NCBI RefSeq assembly: GCF_000429005.1
Contig: NZ_AUBA01000005.1
Span: 186,001-250,000 of the forward strand
Direction: 5' to 3'
Length of the DNA: 64,000 bases
Origin: Novosphingobium acidiphilum DSM 19966
Lineage (GTDB): Bacteria > Pseudomonadota > Alphaproteobacteria > Sphingomonadales > Sphingomonadaceae
The notes under the pieces are model-generated. The model made no database searches. It was not told the origin of the DNA and was given only the letters and a program-made list of their open reading frames with translations. Of the stretch, positions 46,097 through 54,148 are shown piece after piece. Position numbers and translations under genes: made by a program. Positions within the stretch are counted from its first letter, which is position 1. The number at the start of each line of letters is the position of its first letter.

Positions 46097-46593
46097 TGCG
46101 CGCGCTGGCTCTGTTTCTGGCGATGGTGCTGGCGCTGTCGGCACTGCACAAACTGCGCGACGGAGACCGTCTGCGCCTCGCGACCGGACGGCTGGCCGGG
46201 GTGACAGGCCCGCTGTCCACCGTGCTGATGGTGCTGGCGGGCGCTGTCGAAGCGGTCGCCGCGCTGTGCCTCGTGCTGCCCGAAGCCGTGCCGGCAGGCG
46301 CGGCGATCGCAGCCCTGCTGTGGCTGGCCTATGGTTTTGCGCTGTGGCGCCGCCGCGGTGAAGTGCTCGATTGCGGTTGCGATCTGCAGGCACGCCCGCG
46401 TGCGGTCGACAGGGCACAGATCGCGCGCCCGCTGGTTCTGGCGGCATTGGCGATCGCGGCGGCCGCGTCGCCCGCCACCCTGGCCACCCTTCCCCTGGCG
46501 TTCGACGCGATGGCGGCATGCGGCGCGTTGGCGCTTTATTTCGCAGCACTTGATATCATGGCCATCCCGGCCCCGCGCTGGAGGACATCGTGA
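46093..46593 (+). CDS. aauE: MauE/AauE-like membrane protein for light-subunit maturation
   Basis: 166 residues, four or so hydrophobic helices (ALFLAMVLALSALHKL, VLMVLAGAVEAVAALCLVLP, AAIAALLWLAYGFALW, ALALYFAALDIMAIP). CGCDLQARPRAV carries a CxC pair. It fits the MauE/DoxX-like inner-membrane family, required for transport or disulfide formation of the amine dehydrogenase small subunit. ATG 46093 overlaps the aauB stop; ATG 46096 is also possible. Confidence 0.85.
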   Translation: MMRALALFLAMVLALSALHKLRDGDRLRLATGRLAGVTGPLSTVLMVLAGAVEAVAALCLVLPEAVPAGAAIAALLWLAYGFALWRRRGEVLDCGCDLQARPRAVDRAQIARPLVLAALAIAAAASPATLATLPLAFDAMAACGALALYFAALDIMAIPAPRWRTS

Positions 46594-47183
46594 TGCTGAT
46601 TTCGCAAATCCTGTTATGGGCGGCGGTGATCGTCGAGGCGCTGCTGATTGCCGCACTGGCGCGCCAGATCGGCGTGCTGCACGAACGCATCGCGCCCGCA
46701 GGCGCGCTGACCCTGCCGCAAAGCGCCAAAGTGGGCGAAGCAGCAACCGCGCTGACGCTTGCCACCACGGCCGGGGCCACGCTGGTCATCGGCGGCACGC
46801 GGAACAAACGCAGCCAGCTGCTGTTCTTTGCCTCGCCCGATTGCCCGGTGTGCAAATCGCTGCTGCCGGTGGTGCGCTCTGCCGCGCGGGCAGAAGCGGG
46901 CTGGCTCGACGTGGTGATCGCGGGCGATGGCGCGCCTGCCGCCTATCGCCAGCTGGCCGCAGTGCATGCGATCGAACACCTGCCGATGGTCCTGTCCGAA
47001 GCGCTGGGCCGGTCGTTCGGCGTGTCAAAGCTGCCCTATGCCGTGCTGCTGGACGAACAGGGACGGGTTGCCTCGACCGGTCTGGTCAACAGCCGCGAAC
47101 ATCTTGAAAGCCTGTTTGTCGCCAAGGAGCACGGGGTCGCCTCGATCCAGGACTATCTTGCCAAACGCAGTGGAGACGCCTGA
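46593..47183 (+). CDS. aauD: MauD/AauD-like thioredoxin-fold maturase
   Basis: 196 residues. GGAGG at 46580-46584 points to ATG 46593 (GTG 46590 is an alternative). A membrane anchor (LLWAAVIVEALLIAALA) is followed by a periplasmic thioredoxin fold with CPVC (Cys84, Cys87) in FASPDCPVCKSLLPVV. MauD-type proteins help form the six disulfides of the small subunit; loss of mauD or aauD abolishes amine growth in known systems. The start overlaps the stop of aauE. Confidence 0.88.
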   Translation: MLISQILLWAAVIVEALLIAALARQIGVLHERIAPAGALTLPQSAKVGEAATALTLATTAGATLVIGGTRNKRSQLLFFASPDCPVCKSLLPVVRSAARAEAGWLDVVIAGDGAPAAYRQLAAVHAIEHLPMVLSEALGRSFGVSKLPYAVLLDEQGRVASTGLVNSREHLESLFVAKEHGVASIQDYLAKRSGDA

Positions 47184-47186
47184 GCC

Positions 47187-47735
47187 ATGGCCGGTATGGA
47201 CACATTTGCCGAACGCCTGACGCGTACGATCGCGCGCGGCACTTCGCGCCGCAGCCTGCTTGCCAAACTGGGACTGGGCATGACCGGCGCGGCCGCGTTT
47301 CCGGTGCTGCCGGTCGCGCGTGCGGCCACCCACCCCGAAGGACCGGCGCATCAGACGGTAACCTCGGGCACTATCCAGGATCCGGGCGATCGCACCACGT
47401 GCGATTACTGGCGCTATTGCGCCATCGACGGGTTTTTGTGCACGTGCTGCGGCGGCGCGGTCAACCAGTGCCCGCCCGGCACTGAAATGAGCCCGATAAC
47501 CTGGATCGGCACCTGCACCAACCCGGCTGACAATCGCGCCTATATCATCAGCTACAACGATTGCTGCGGCACCAGTTCGTGCGGGCAATGCCTGTGCAAC
47601 CGCAACGAAGGGGACCGGCCGCAAGTGCGCACGCAATCAAACAACGATTACAACTGGTGCCTGGGCACGGGCAGCAGCGTTTACAACTGTTCGACCGCGG
47701 TGATTGTGGGCGTGGCGCTGGATCATCCACGGTGA
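47187..47735 (+). CDS. aauA: Aralkylamine/methylamine dehydrogenase light subunit (TTQ)
   Basis: 182 residues with a twin-arginine signal (SRRSLLAKLGLG, residues 20-31). The cysteine-rich mature part is recognisable: CDYWRYCAIDGFLCTCCGG, CPPGTEM, TWIGTC, YNDCCGTSSCGQCLC, YNWCLG. The two tryptophans that become tryptophan tryptophylquinone are Trp106 and Trp157 (51 apart, as in the known enzymes), and the two catalytic/maturation aspartates are Asp81 and Asp125 at the expected spacing. The enzyme oxidises primary amines to aldehydes in the periplasm, passing electrons to a copper protein or cytochrome. Stop overlaps the next cytochrome gene. Confidence 0.92.
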   Translation: MAGMDTFAERLTRTIARGTSRRSLLAKLGLGMTGAAAFPVLPVARAATHPEGPAHQTVTSGTIQDPGDRTTCDYWRYCAIDGFLCTCCGGAVNQCPPGTEMSPITWIGTCTNPADNRAYIISYNDCCGTSSCGQCLCNRNEGDRPQVRTQSNNDYNWCLGTGSSVYNCSTAVIVGVALDHPR

Positions 47736-48196
47736 GGCGCGCGGCGGCTGTGGCGCTGATCGGCGCGGCGCTGGCCACCACCGGCGCGCAGGCGCAGGAT
47801 GCTGCGCGCGATGGCGCATCGCTTTTTGGCCGCTGTGCGGCATGCCACACCGCCACCGGCGCGGGCCTGCCTGGCGCGTTTCCACCGCTCAATCGCGATC
47901 TGCGCATGCTGGCCGCGCGGCCCGAGGGGCGGCGCTATCTGGCGCTGGTGGTCATGGTCGGGCTAATCGGGCCGCTTGTGGTCGAAGGACAAAGCTATCG
48001 CAATGTGATGCCCGCGCAATCGGGGCTGGATGCCGCCGACGTGGCCGCGGTGCTGAACCACATCGGGACGCGGATCAGCCACGATGGGCCGTCATTTCGC
48101 CCGTTCACCGTGGCCGAAGTCGCAGGCTATGCCGCCGATGCCCCCAAAATCAGCCCGACCGACCTTGCCGCACTCCACGCCAGGCTGGAAAAATGA
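47732..48196 (+). CDS. Periplasmic monoheme c-type cytochrome
   Basis: 154 residues from a GTG at 47732 that overlaps the aauA stop (GTGA). A signal peptide (RRAAAVALIGAALATTGAQA) precedes the heme motif CAACH (Cys35, Cys38, His39); Met94 in RNVMPAQSG is the likely second ligand. The aau cluster of A. faecalis has a small monoheme cytochrome gene in the same place. It is the probable electron acceptor for the amine dehydrogenase. Confidence 0.85.
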   Translation: MRRAAAVALIGAALATTGAQAQDAARDGASLFGRCAACHTATGAGLPGAFPPLNRDLRMLAARPEGRRYLALVVMVGLIGPLVVEGQSYRNVMPAQSGLDAADVAAVLNHIGTRISHDGPSFRPFTVAEVAGYAADAPKISPTDLAALHARLEK

Positions 48197-48639
48197 CCGT
48201 GCGCATCCGCCTGCTGCCGATCCTGGGTCTGGCCCTGATCGGCGCGGCACCGGGCACGATGCCGGGGGTGCCCGACGCCGAACAGGCGACCGCCGACTAT
48301 ATGCTGAAATGCCAGGGTTGCCACCGTCCCGACGGCAGCGGTGATGATCGTTCCAATCCGCCGATGCGCGGCATGGTCGCACGGTTTCTGACCGTGCCGG
48401 GCGGGCGCGAATTCCTGGGCCGGGTGCCGGGCGTTGCCACCACCAACCTTGACGATGCGCGGCTGGCCCAATTGCTGAACTGGACGCTGTATCGTTTTGA
48501 CGCGGGGCATGTGCCGCGTGACTTTCACCCCTATACCCCGGCCGAAGTGGGCAGCCTGCGCCAGAACCCGCTGCGCCTCGACCGGCAAGCGGTGCGCGCG
48601 CGGCTGGTTGCCCGGTTCGCGCAAACCGACCAATTCTGA
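48193..48639 (+). CDS. Second small c-type cytochrome
   Basis: 148 residues, start ATG overlapping the upstream stop. An N-terminal signal (RLLPILGLALIGAAP) then CQGCH (Cys40, Cys43, His44). MRGMVARFL and RFDAGHVPRDFHPYTPAEV follow; the Met ligand may be in PPMRGM. Two tandem cytochromes could pass electrons in series or act with different partners; both belong to the aau operon by coupling. Confidence 0.8.
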   Translation: MTVRIRLLPILGLALIGAAPGTMPGVPDAEQATADYMLKCQGCHRPDGSGDDRSNPPMRGMVARFLTVPGGREFLGRVPGVATTNLDDARLAQLLNWTLYRFDAGHVPRDFHPYTPAEVGSLRQNPLRLDRQAVRARLVARFAQTDQF

Positions 48640-48670
48640 TACACCGATGGCAAACGCTGCGGAGACGAGG

Positions 48671-50323
48671 ATGACTGACCTGTCCTGGGCGCAGGGGCCG
48701 ACCGACGTGCCCCTGCTGGACCTGACAATCGGCGCGGCGTTGCGCCAGGCCGCTGCGCGCTGGGGCGACAGTCTGGCGCTGGTGTCGCGCCATCAGGCGC
48801 TGCGCGCAACCTGGGCGCAGCTTGATGCGGCCGTCGACCGCATGGCCGCCGGTCTGATCGCCCAAGGGGTCCAGGCGGGCGACCGCGTCGGTATCTGGGC
48901 ACCCAATTGCGCCGAATGGGCGGTGATCCAGTTTGCCACCGCGCGGATCGGTGCGATCCTGGTGACGATCAACCCTGCCTATCGCACCAGCGAAGTGGCC
49001 CATGCGCTGAACACGGTTCAATGCAGCGTGCTGGTCACCGCCGATCGGTTCAAGACCAGCGATTATATCGCCATGCTGCGCGAAATCTGGCCTTTGCACG
49101 TGCCCGGGCTGCGCCTGGTGGTCACGCTGGGCGATGCGGCACACACCGGCTGTCTGCGCTGGGACGATCTGGCACGACCGGCCGATGCCGCGGCGATCGA
49201 TGCGGCGGGTGCCGCATTGTCGCCCGACGATGCGATCAACATCCAGTTCACCAGCGGCACCACCGGCCTGCCCAAGGGCGCGACGCTGACCCACCGCAAC
49301 ATCCTTAACAACGGCTATTTTACAGGGCGCACGCTGCAATTGACGCCGGCTGACCGGGTTTGCATCCCGGTGCCGTTATACCACTGTTTCGGCATGGTTC
49401 TGGGCAATCTGGCCTGCATCACCAGCGGTGCCGCAATGGTCTATCCGGCGGCTGCCTTTGATCCTGTGGCGGTGCTTGATGCCGTGGGCGATGAGGGCTG
49501 CACCGCGCTGTATGGCGTGCCGACGATGTTTATCGCGCTGCTCAATCATCCGGCACTTGGACTTGCGCGCACGCACACGCTGCGCACCGGGATCATGGCC
49601 GGTTCACCCTGCCCGTTGGCGACGATGCGCGAAGTGATCGATCGGCTGGGCATGGATCAGGTGACAATCGGCTATGGCATGACCGAAACCAGCCCGCTGA
49701 CCACGCAGACCGCAACCGACGATCCGATCGAAACCCGCGTCGGCTCGGTCGGGCGCGTGCACCCCCATGCCGAGGCGAAAATCGTCGACCAGGACGGAGC
49801 GACGCTGCCCCGTGGCGTGGCCGGCGAATATTGCGCGCGCGGCTATGCGGTGATGCAGGGATACTGGGGCGACCCGCTGCGCACCGCCGATGCGATCGAT
49901 GCGCAGGGCTGGATGCATTCGGGCGACCTGGCAACGATGGACGCGCAGGGCTATGTGCGGATCACCGGGCGGATCAAGGATACGATCATTCGCGGCGGCG
50001 AAAACATTTCCCCGCGCGAGATCGAGGAATTTCTGCTGGACCATCCCGCCATCGCCGATGCCCAGGTGTTCGGCGTGCGCGATGCGCGCTTTGGCGAGGA
50101 AGTCTGCGCGTGGGTCATCCCCCGCCCCGGCGCCGCACTGACCGCCGAAGACATCACCGCGCACTGCCGCGGACGCATCGCGCACTACAAAGTGCCGCGC
50201 CATGTCCGCGTGGTCGCGGCCTTTGCCATGACCGTGACCGGCAAAGCGCAGAAATTCGAAATGCGCCGGATGATGGAAGCCGAACTCGACGGGCGCAATA
50301 TCAGTGCTGGTCTTCCAGACTGA
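48671..50323 (+). CDS. AMP-dependent acyl-CoA synthetase (FadD-like)
   Basis: 550 residues from the ATG at 48671, chosen because GGAGACGAGG directly precedes it; the in-frame ATG at 48647 has no site. The P-loop is FTSGTTGLPKGATLTH, with YGMTETSP, DLATMDAQGYVRITGR and the C-terminal catalytic Lys in TVTGKAQK. It activates a carboxylic acid to its CoA ester. It lies 31 bases after the second cytochrome and so probably belongs to the aau operon, where the acid formed after amine oxidation (for instance phenylacetic acid) could be its substrate; general fatty-acid use is equally possible. Its 3' end overlaps the convergent ATPase gene by 23 bases. Confidence 0.88.
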   Translation: MTDLSWAQGPTDVPLLDLTIGAALRQAAARWGDSLALVSRHQALRATWAQLDAAVDRMAAGLIAQGVQAGDRVGIWAPNCAEWAVIQFATARIGAILVTINPAYRTSEVAHALNTVQCSVLVTADRFKTSDYIAMLREIWPLHVPGLRLVVTLGDAAHTGCLRWDDLARPADAAAIDAAGAALSPDDAINIQFTSGTTGLPKGATLTHRNILNNGYFTGRTLQLTPADRVCIPVPLYHCFGMVLGNLACITSGAAMVYPAAAFDPVAVLDAVGDEGCTALYGVPTMFIALLNHPALGLARTHTLRTGIMAGSPCPLATMREVIDRLGMDQVTIGYGMTETSPLTTQTATDDPIETRVGSVGRVHPHAEAKIVDQDGATLPRGVAGEYCARGYAVMQGYWGDPLRTADAIDAQGWMHSGDLATMDAQGYVRITGRIKDTIIRGGENISPREIEEFLLDHPAIADAQVFGVRDARFGEEVCAWVIPRPGAALTAEDITAHCRGRIAHYKVPRHVRVVAAFAMTVTGKAQKFEMRRMMEAELDGRNISAGLPD

Positions 50324-51608
50324 AGCGGTCGTCATCTTCGTCATAGGCAAAGACTTCGGCATAACGACCCCACAGCGTGACCGTGCGCAAGGTTTCGTCG
50401 GCGTAGTCCTCGCTCATGTAATCTTCCAGTTCATCGCGGAACCGGCGGGCCGGCGCCTCGTGGCTGGCGCGTTCGTCCAGGACACGGCGGATATGCTGGA
50501 CCAGCGGCACGTGCTGGCTCAGCGCCTGGGCAAACAGCGCCTTGCGCTGGTCGACATCGCCCTGCGCATAGCGGCGCGCCGACGGCGTCAGCACCAGTTC
50601 GGCGCCGCGCAATTCGGCAAAGCGCAGCAATTGCAGCGTTTCGGCCATCGGAAACAGTTCGTCAGCCTCAAGCTGCAGCGAATCCGCCAATTGCGACATG
50701 CTGGCCTTGCCATCGAACGGCGTGCCGTCGACTTCTTCGATCAGACCCGCGATCGAGTTGGTCGAGACCCGCGGCAGCACCATCGCGATGCCGGTGCCGG
50801 GAAACACGCCGTCGCGCATCGGCGCGTTCATTTCGGTGCGCGCGGTCATCCGCGCATAGATGTCATCGACCAGCGCGCGGAACGCCGGATCAAGCCGATC
50901 GCGCGGCTGCGGCAGATCGACGCGAATTTCGGCGACCACGCGCCCGGGATTCGACGAAAACACCAGGATGCGGTCGCACATCAGCACCGCTTCCTCGATG
51001 TTGTGCGTAACGATCAGGATCGATTTGATCGGCACGCGACCTTCGGACCACAGATCGAGCAGATCGGTGCGCAGCGTTTCGGCGGTCAGCACGTCAAGCG
51101 CCGAAAACGGTTCGTCCATCAGCAGCAGCGACGGATTGACCACCAACGCGCGCGCCAGCCCGACACGCTGGCGCATGCCGCCCGACAGTTCCTTGGGGTA
51201 GGCGTTTTCAAACCCGTCGAGCCCGATCAGGTCGATCGCGGCTATGGCGCGCGCACGCGCCTCGGCGGCGGGCACTTTCTGCGCTTCAAGCCCCAGCTCC
51301 ACGTTTTCGAGCACGCTCAGCCACGGAAACAGCGCAAAGGTCTGGAACACCATCGACACCGACGGGTCCTCCACATCTGGGCCGGGAACCAGCCGCGCAA
51401 TCCCCGCGCTTGGGCGGATCAGCCCGGCGATCGATCGCAACAGCGTCGATTTGCCCGATCCGGAGCGGCCCAGCAGCCCGACAATTTCGCCCTGCGTCAA
51501 TTCCAGATTGACGTCATCGAGCACGAGGTGTTCCTCGCCCGTGTAGAAGTGCTTCAGCCCTTTGACTTCGACCAGCAGGGGCTTTGCGTCAGCGGCAACG
51601 GTGGCCAT
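50301..51608 (-). CDS. ABC transporter ATPase with C-terminal AAA-associated domain
   Basis: 435 residues. The N-terminal ABC cassette is of the NitT/TauT class: Walker A GRSGSGKST, signature LSGGMRQR, Walker B LLLMDEP, and VTHNIEEAVLMCDRI. The C-terminal ~170 residues form an extra domain (RVSTNSIAGLIEEVDG, SLQLEADELFPMAETLQLL) known as AAA-associated C. It works with the fused permease just upstream. No substrate-binding protein is encoded nearby, unusual for an importer of this class. Last gene of a porin-MgtC-permease-ATPase row. Confidence 0.9.
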   Translation of the reverse strand: MATVAADAKPLLVEVKGLKHFYTGEEHLVLDDVNLELTQGEIVGLLGRSGSGKSTLLRSIAGLIRPSAGIARLVPGPDVEDPSVSMVFQTFALFPWLSVLENVELGLEAQKVPAAEARARAIAAIDLIGLDGFENAYPKELSGGMRQRVGLARALVVNPSLLLMDEPFSALDVLTAETLRTDLLDLWSEGRVPIKSILIVTHNIEEAVLMCDRILVFSSNPGRVVAEIRVDLPQPRDRLDPAFRALVDDIYARMTARTEMNAPMRDGVFPGTGIAMVLPRVSTNSIAGLIEEVDGTPFDGKASMSQLADSLQLEADELFPMAETLQLLRFAELRGAELVLTPSARRYAQGDVDQRKALFAQALSQHVPLVQHIRRVLDERASHEAPARRFRDELEDYMSEDYADETLRTVTLWGRYAEVFAYDEDDDRFSLEDQH

Positions 51609-51645
51609 GTGCGATGCTTCCTATCGTAAATTCGGTCAATCGGGA

Positions 51646-53391
51646 TCAGCTCAGCCGCATGCGGCGTTCGCCATAGGCGTACAGCGGTCGCCACAGCAGC
51701 CGGTTGAACGCCAGCACAAACACGCACATCACGCCGATGCCCAGCGCCACGCGGGCATAGTCACCGCCTGTCGTTGCCTCGGCAATATAGCTGCCCAGGC
51801 CATGCGCGACCAGCTTGTGATTGCCCCACGATGCCACTTCGGCGACGATCGAGGCATTCCATGATCCGCCGCTCGCGGTCAGCGCACCGGTCACGTAATA
51901 GGGGAAAATGCCCGGTATCGCGACCTGGCGCCACCATTGCAGCCCGCGCACATGGAACATGTCGGCCGCTTCGCGCAGATCGGTCGGGATGGCGCTGGCG
52001 CCGGCAATGACGTTGAACAGGATGTACCATTGCGTGCCCAGGATCATCAGCGGCGACAGCCAGATATCGGGCGCAAGGTTCCATCGCACGATCACGATCA
52101 CCGCAAACGGAAACAGCACGTTGGCGGGAAACGCCGCCAGAAACTGCGCCACCGGCTGCAACCGTTCGGCCCAGACCGGGCGCAGCCCGATCCACACCCC
52201 GATCGGCACCCAGATCACGCTGGCAATGGCGATCAGCACCATCACCCGGATCATCGTCAGGCACGCCAGCATCGTGGCGATAAACACATCGTGCCACACC
52301 AGGTACCGCATAACATAGCGCCCGATCAGGAACAGCGCCCACAGCACCACGATCGCAACCAGCGCCTGCCACACGCGTTCGACGGCCGGATGCACGCGGG
52401 TTTCGCCCGCAATCCGCCGGCGCGTCGTGCGCGGCTCAAACGCCAGCAACAGCCGCCCGATTGCGCCAAGCGGGGCCAGCACCACCGGCAACAGGCGCGT
52501 GCGGCGCAACAGATCGAACACCCACGAGGTGGGCCGTTCGGTCGAGGCAACCATTTCAAACCGGAACCGGTCGGCCCAGGCGACAATCGGGCGGAAAAAC
52601 AGCTGGTCATAGGCAATGATCACCAGCGCCATGGCCCCCACCGCCTGCGCCACGGCATAGAAATTCTGCCGGTCGATCGCCACCGCCAGGTAGGAGCCGA
52701 TGCCCGGCAGCGTGACCGTGGTGTTGCCCACGGTGATCGCCTCGGACGCGACCACGAAGAACCAGCCGCCCGACATCGACATCATCGCGTTCCACACCAG
52801 CGCGGGCGTGCCGAATGGCAGATCAAGCGCCAGGAACCGCCGGATCGGCGACAGCTTGTAGATCATCGTCGCCTCTTCCAGGTCGCTGGGGATCGACCGC
52901 AACGACTGGTAGAAACTGAACGCCATGTTCCACGCCTGGCTGGTGAAAATGACAAAGATCGACGCCGCCTCGACGCCGGCCACGCTGCCCGGAAACAGCC
53001 CCATGAAGAACGTGACGGTAAAGGTCAGGAATCCCAGGATCGGCACCGATTGCAGGATATCCAGCGCGGGCACGATCAATTGCCCGGCATGGCGGCTGCG
53101 CGCGGCCAGCGTCGCCACCACCAGCGTGAACACGGTCGAGGCGAACAGCGCGGCAAACATGCGCAGCACCGTGCGCAACGCGTAATAGGGCAGCCATGCC
53201 GGATCGAGCGTGACCGGGGCCATCTGCAACGTGGACAGCGGCGCCACCGCGCCTTGTGCAGCACGGAAGAACAGCACGCCAAGCCCCGCCAGAATGACGA
53301 ATGCGATCGCATCTTCGGGGCTTGGGCGCGTCAGGCGCAGCATCCGCGAAAAGGCGGGAAGCGGGCGGGCGCTGTTGCGGTCTGGGCTCAT
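51646..53391 (-). CDS. Fused ABC permease (two transmembrane domains)
   Basis: 581 residues that contain two homologous BPD_transp_1 permease halves, each with the EAA-type loop: EEATMIYKLSPIRRFLALDLP in the first and EAADMFHVRGLQWWRQVAIPG in the second. Both halves have five to six spans. A single protein can thus form the membrane pore with two copies of the downstream ATPase. Gap of 37 bases to the ATPase and 14 to the MgtC gene. The substrate is not known; nitrate/taurine families give only the class. Confidence 0.88.
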   Translation of the reverse strand: MSPDRNSARPLPAFSRMLRLTRPSPEDAIAFVILAGLGVLFFRAAQGAVAPLSTLQMAPVTLDPAWLPYYALRTVLRMFAALFASTVFTLVVATLAARSRHAGQLIVPALDILQSVPILGFLTFTVTFFMGLFPGSVAGVEAASIFVIFTSQAWNMAFSFYQSLRSIPSDLEEATMIYKLSPIRRFLALDLPFGTPALVWNAMMSMSGGWFFVVASEAITVGNTTVTLPGIGSYLAVAIDRQNFYAVAQAVGAMALVIIAYDQLFFRPIVAWADRFRFEMVASTERPTSWVFDLLRRTRLLPVVLAPLGAIGRLLLAFEPRTTRRRIAGETRVHPAVERVWQALVAIVVLWALFLIGRYVMRYLVWHDVFIATMLACLTMIRVMVLIAIASVIWVPIGVWIGLRPVWAERLQPVAQFLAAFPANVLFPFAVIVIVRWNLAPDIWLSPLMILGTQWYILFNVIAGASAIPTDLREAADMFHVRGLQWWRQVAIPGIFPYYVTGALTASGGSWNASIVAEVASWGNHKLVAHGLGSYIAEATTGGDYARVALGIGVMCVFVLAFNRLLWRPLYAYGERRMRLS

Positions 53392-53405
53392 CGCGTCTCG
53401 CTTTC

Positions 53406-54143
53406 TCAGCTCGTGGTGCTGACCGTCCAGGTGGCAGACATCACATTGCCATGGCGGGCAAGGTGTTCGGTAATCGCGTCAAGATCGGATTCGCTGGCGC
53501 GCGAGGGCACCAGCACGGCGGCCAGTTCCACCGCATCGTCGCTGGCCGCCAGGGTTTCGATTTCGCGGATCGGGTAATGCATCTGTTCCAGTTCATCGAA
53601 CAGCATGTCGCGACCATGCGCAACATGTTCAGGCGGGACAGTCAGATGCACGCGGTACAAGGCTTCGGTTTCGTCAAGCGCCATCGGCCGCCGGTCGACA
53701 AATTCGACCAGCGGGCGAAGCAGCGTGTTGCCTGCCAGCACGAACAGCGTGACCAGCGCCGCTTCTGCCGGCAGACGCGCCCCGGCAAACGATCCGACCG
53801 CGGCCGATGCCCACAGCGTGGCCGCGGTGTTCAACCCGCGCACCTGGGTGCCGTCCTTCATGATCACGCCCGCGCCCAGAAATCCGATGCCCGACACGAC
53901 ATAGGCGATCACGCGCGTGCCGCCATCCACCCCTGATGTGCGCAGGCCCAGATCGACAAATGCCGCCGCCCCCACCGCCACCAGCACATTGGTGCGCAGC
54001 CCCGCGCTGCGCTGGCGCCATTGCCGTTCGGTGCCGATCACCACGCCCAGCACGAAGGCAGTGGCCAGGCACACGAACGTGGTCAGCAGCGCACCGGGCT
54101 GAAGTGCAAACGACGCGGCAAAAGGGCTGTTCATGACGGACAT
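53406..54143 (-). CDS. MgtC/SapB family membrane protein
   Basis: 245 residues from the ATG at 54143 (54134 also possible). Four to five N-terminal spans include the family motifs VLGVVIGTERQWRQRSAGLRT cut at the helix end, GIGFLGAGVIMKDG and VRGLNTAATLWASAAVG. A cytoplasmic ACT-like C-terminal domain follows. MgtC proteins help cells grow at low magnesium or in host cells by acting on the F-ATPase or on phosphate and membrane potential; other members have different roles. It is placed between a porin and an ABC transporter, 5 bases after the porin stop. Confidence 0.9.
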   Translation of the reverse strand: MSVMNSPFAASFALQPGALLTTFVCLATAFVLGVVIGTERQWRQRSAGLRTNVLVAVGAAAFVDLGLRTSGVDGGTRVIAYVVSGIGFLGAGVIMKDGTQVRGLNTAATLWASAAVGSFAGARLPAEAALVTLFVLAGNTLLRPLVEFVDRRPMALDETEALYRVHLTVPPEHVAHGRDMLFDELEQMHYPIREIETLAASDDAVELAAVLVPSRASESDLDAITEHLARHGNVMSATWTVSTTS

Positions 54144-54148
54144 GGCAT

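Noticed and set aside
44903..47735. Methylamine (mau) rather than aralkylamine (aau) dehydrogenase
   Set aside because: Not fully excluded, but gene order and absence of mauF, G, L, M, N and amicyanin fit aau better.
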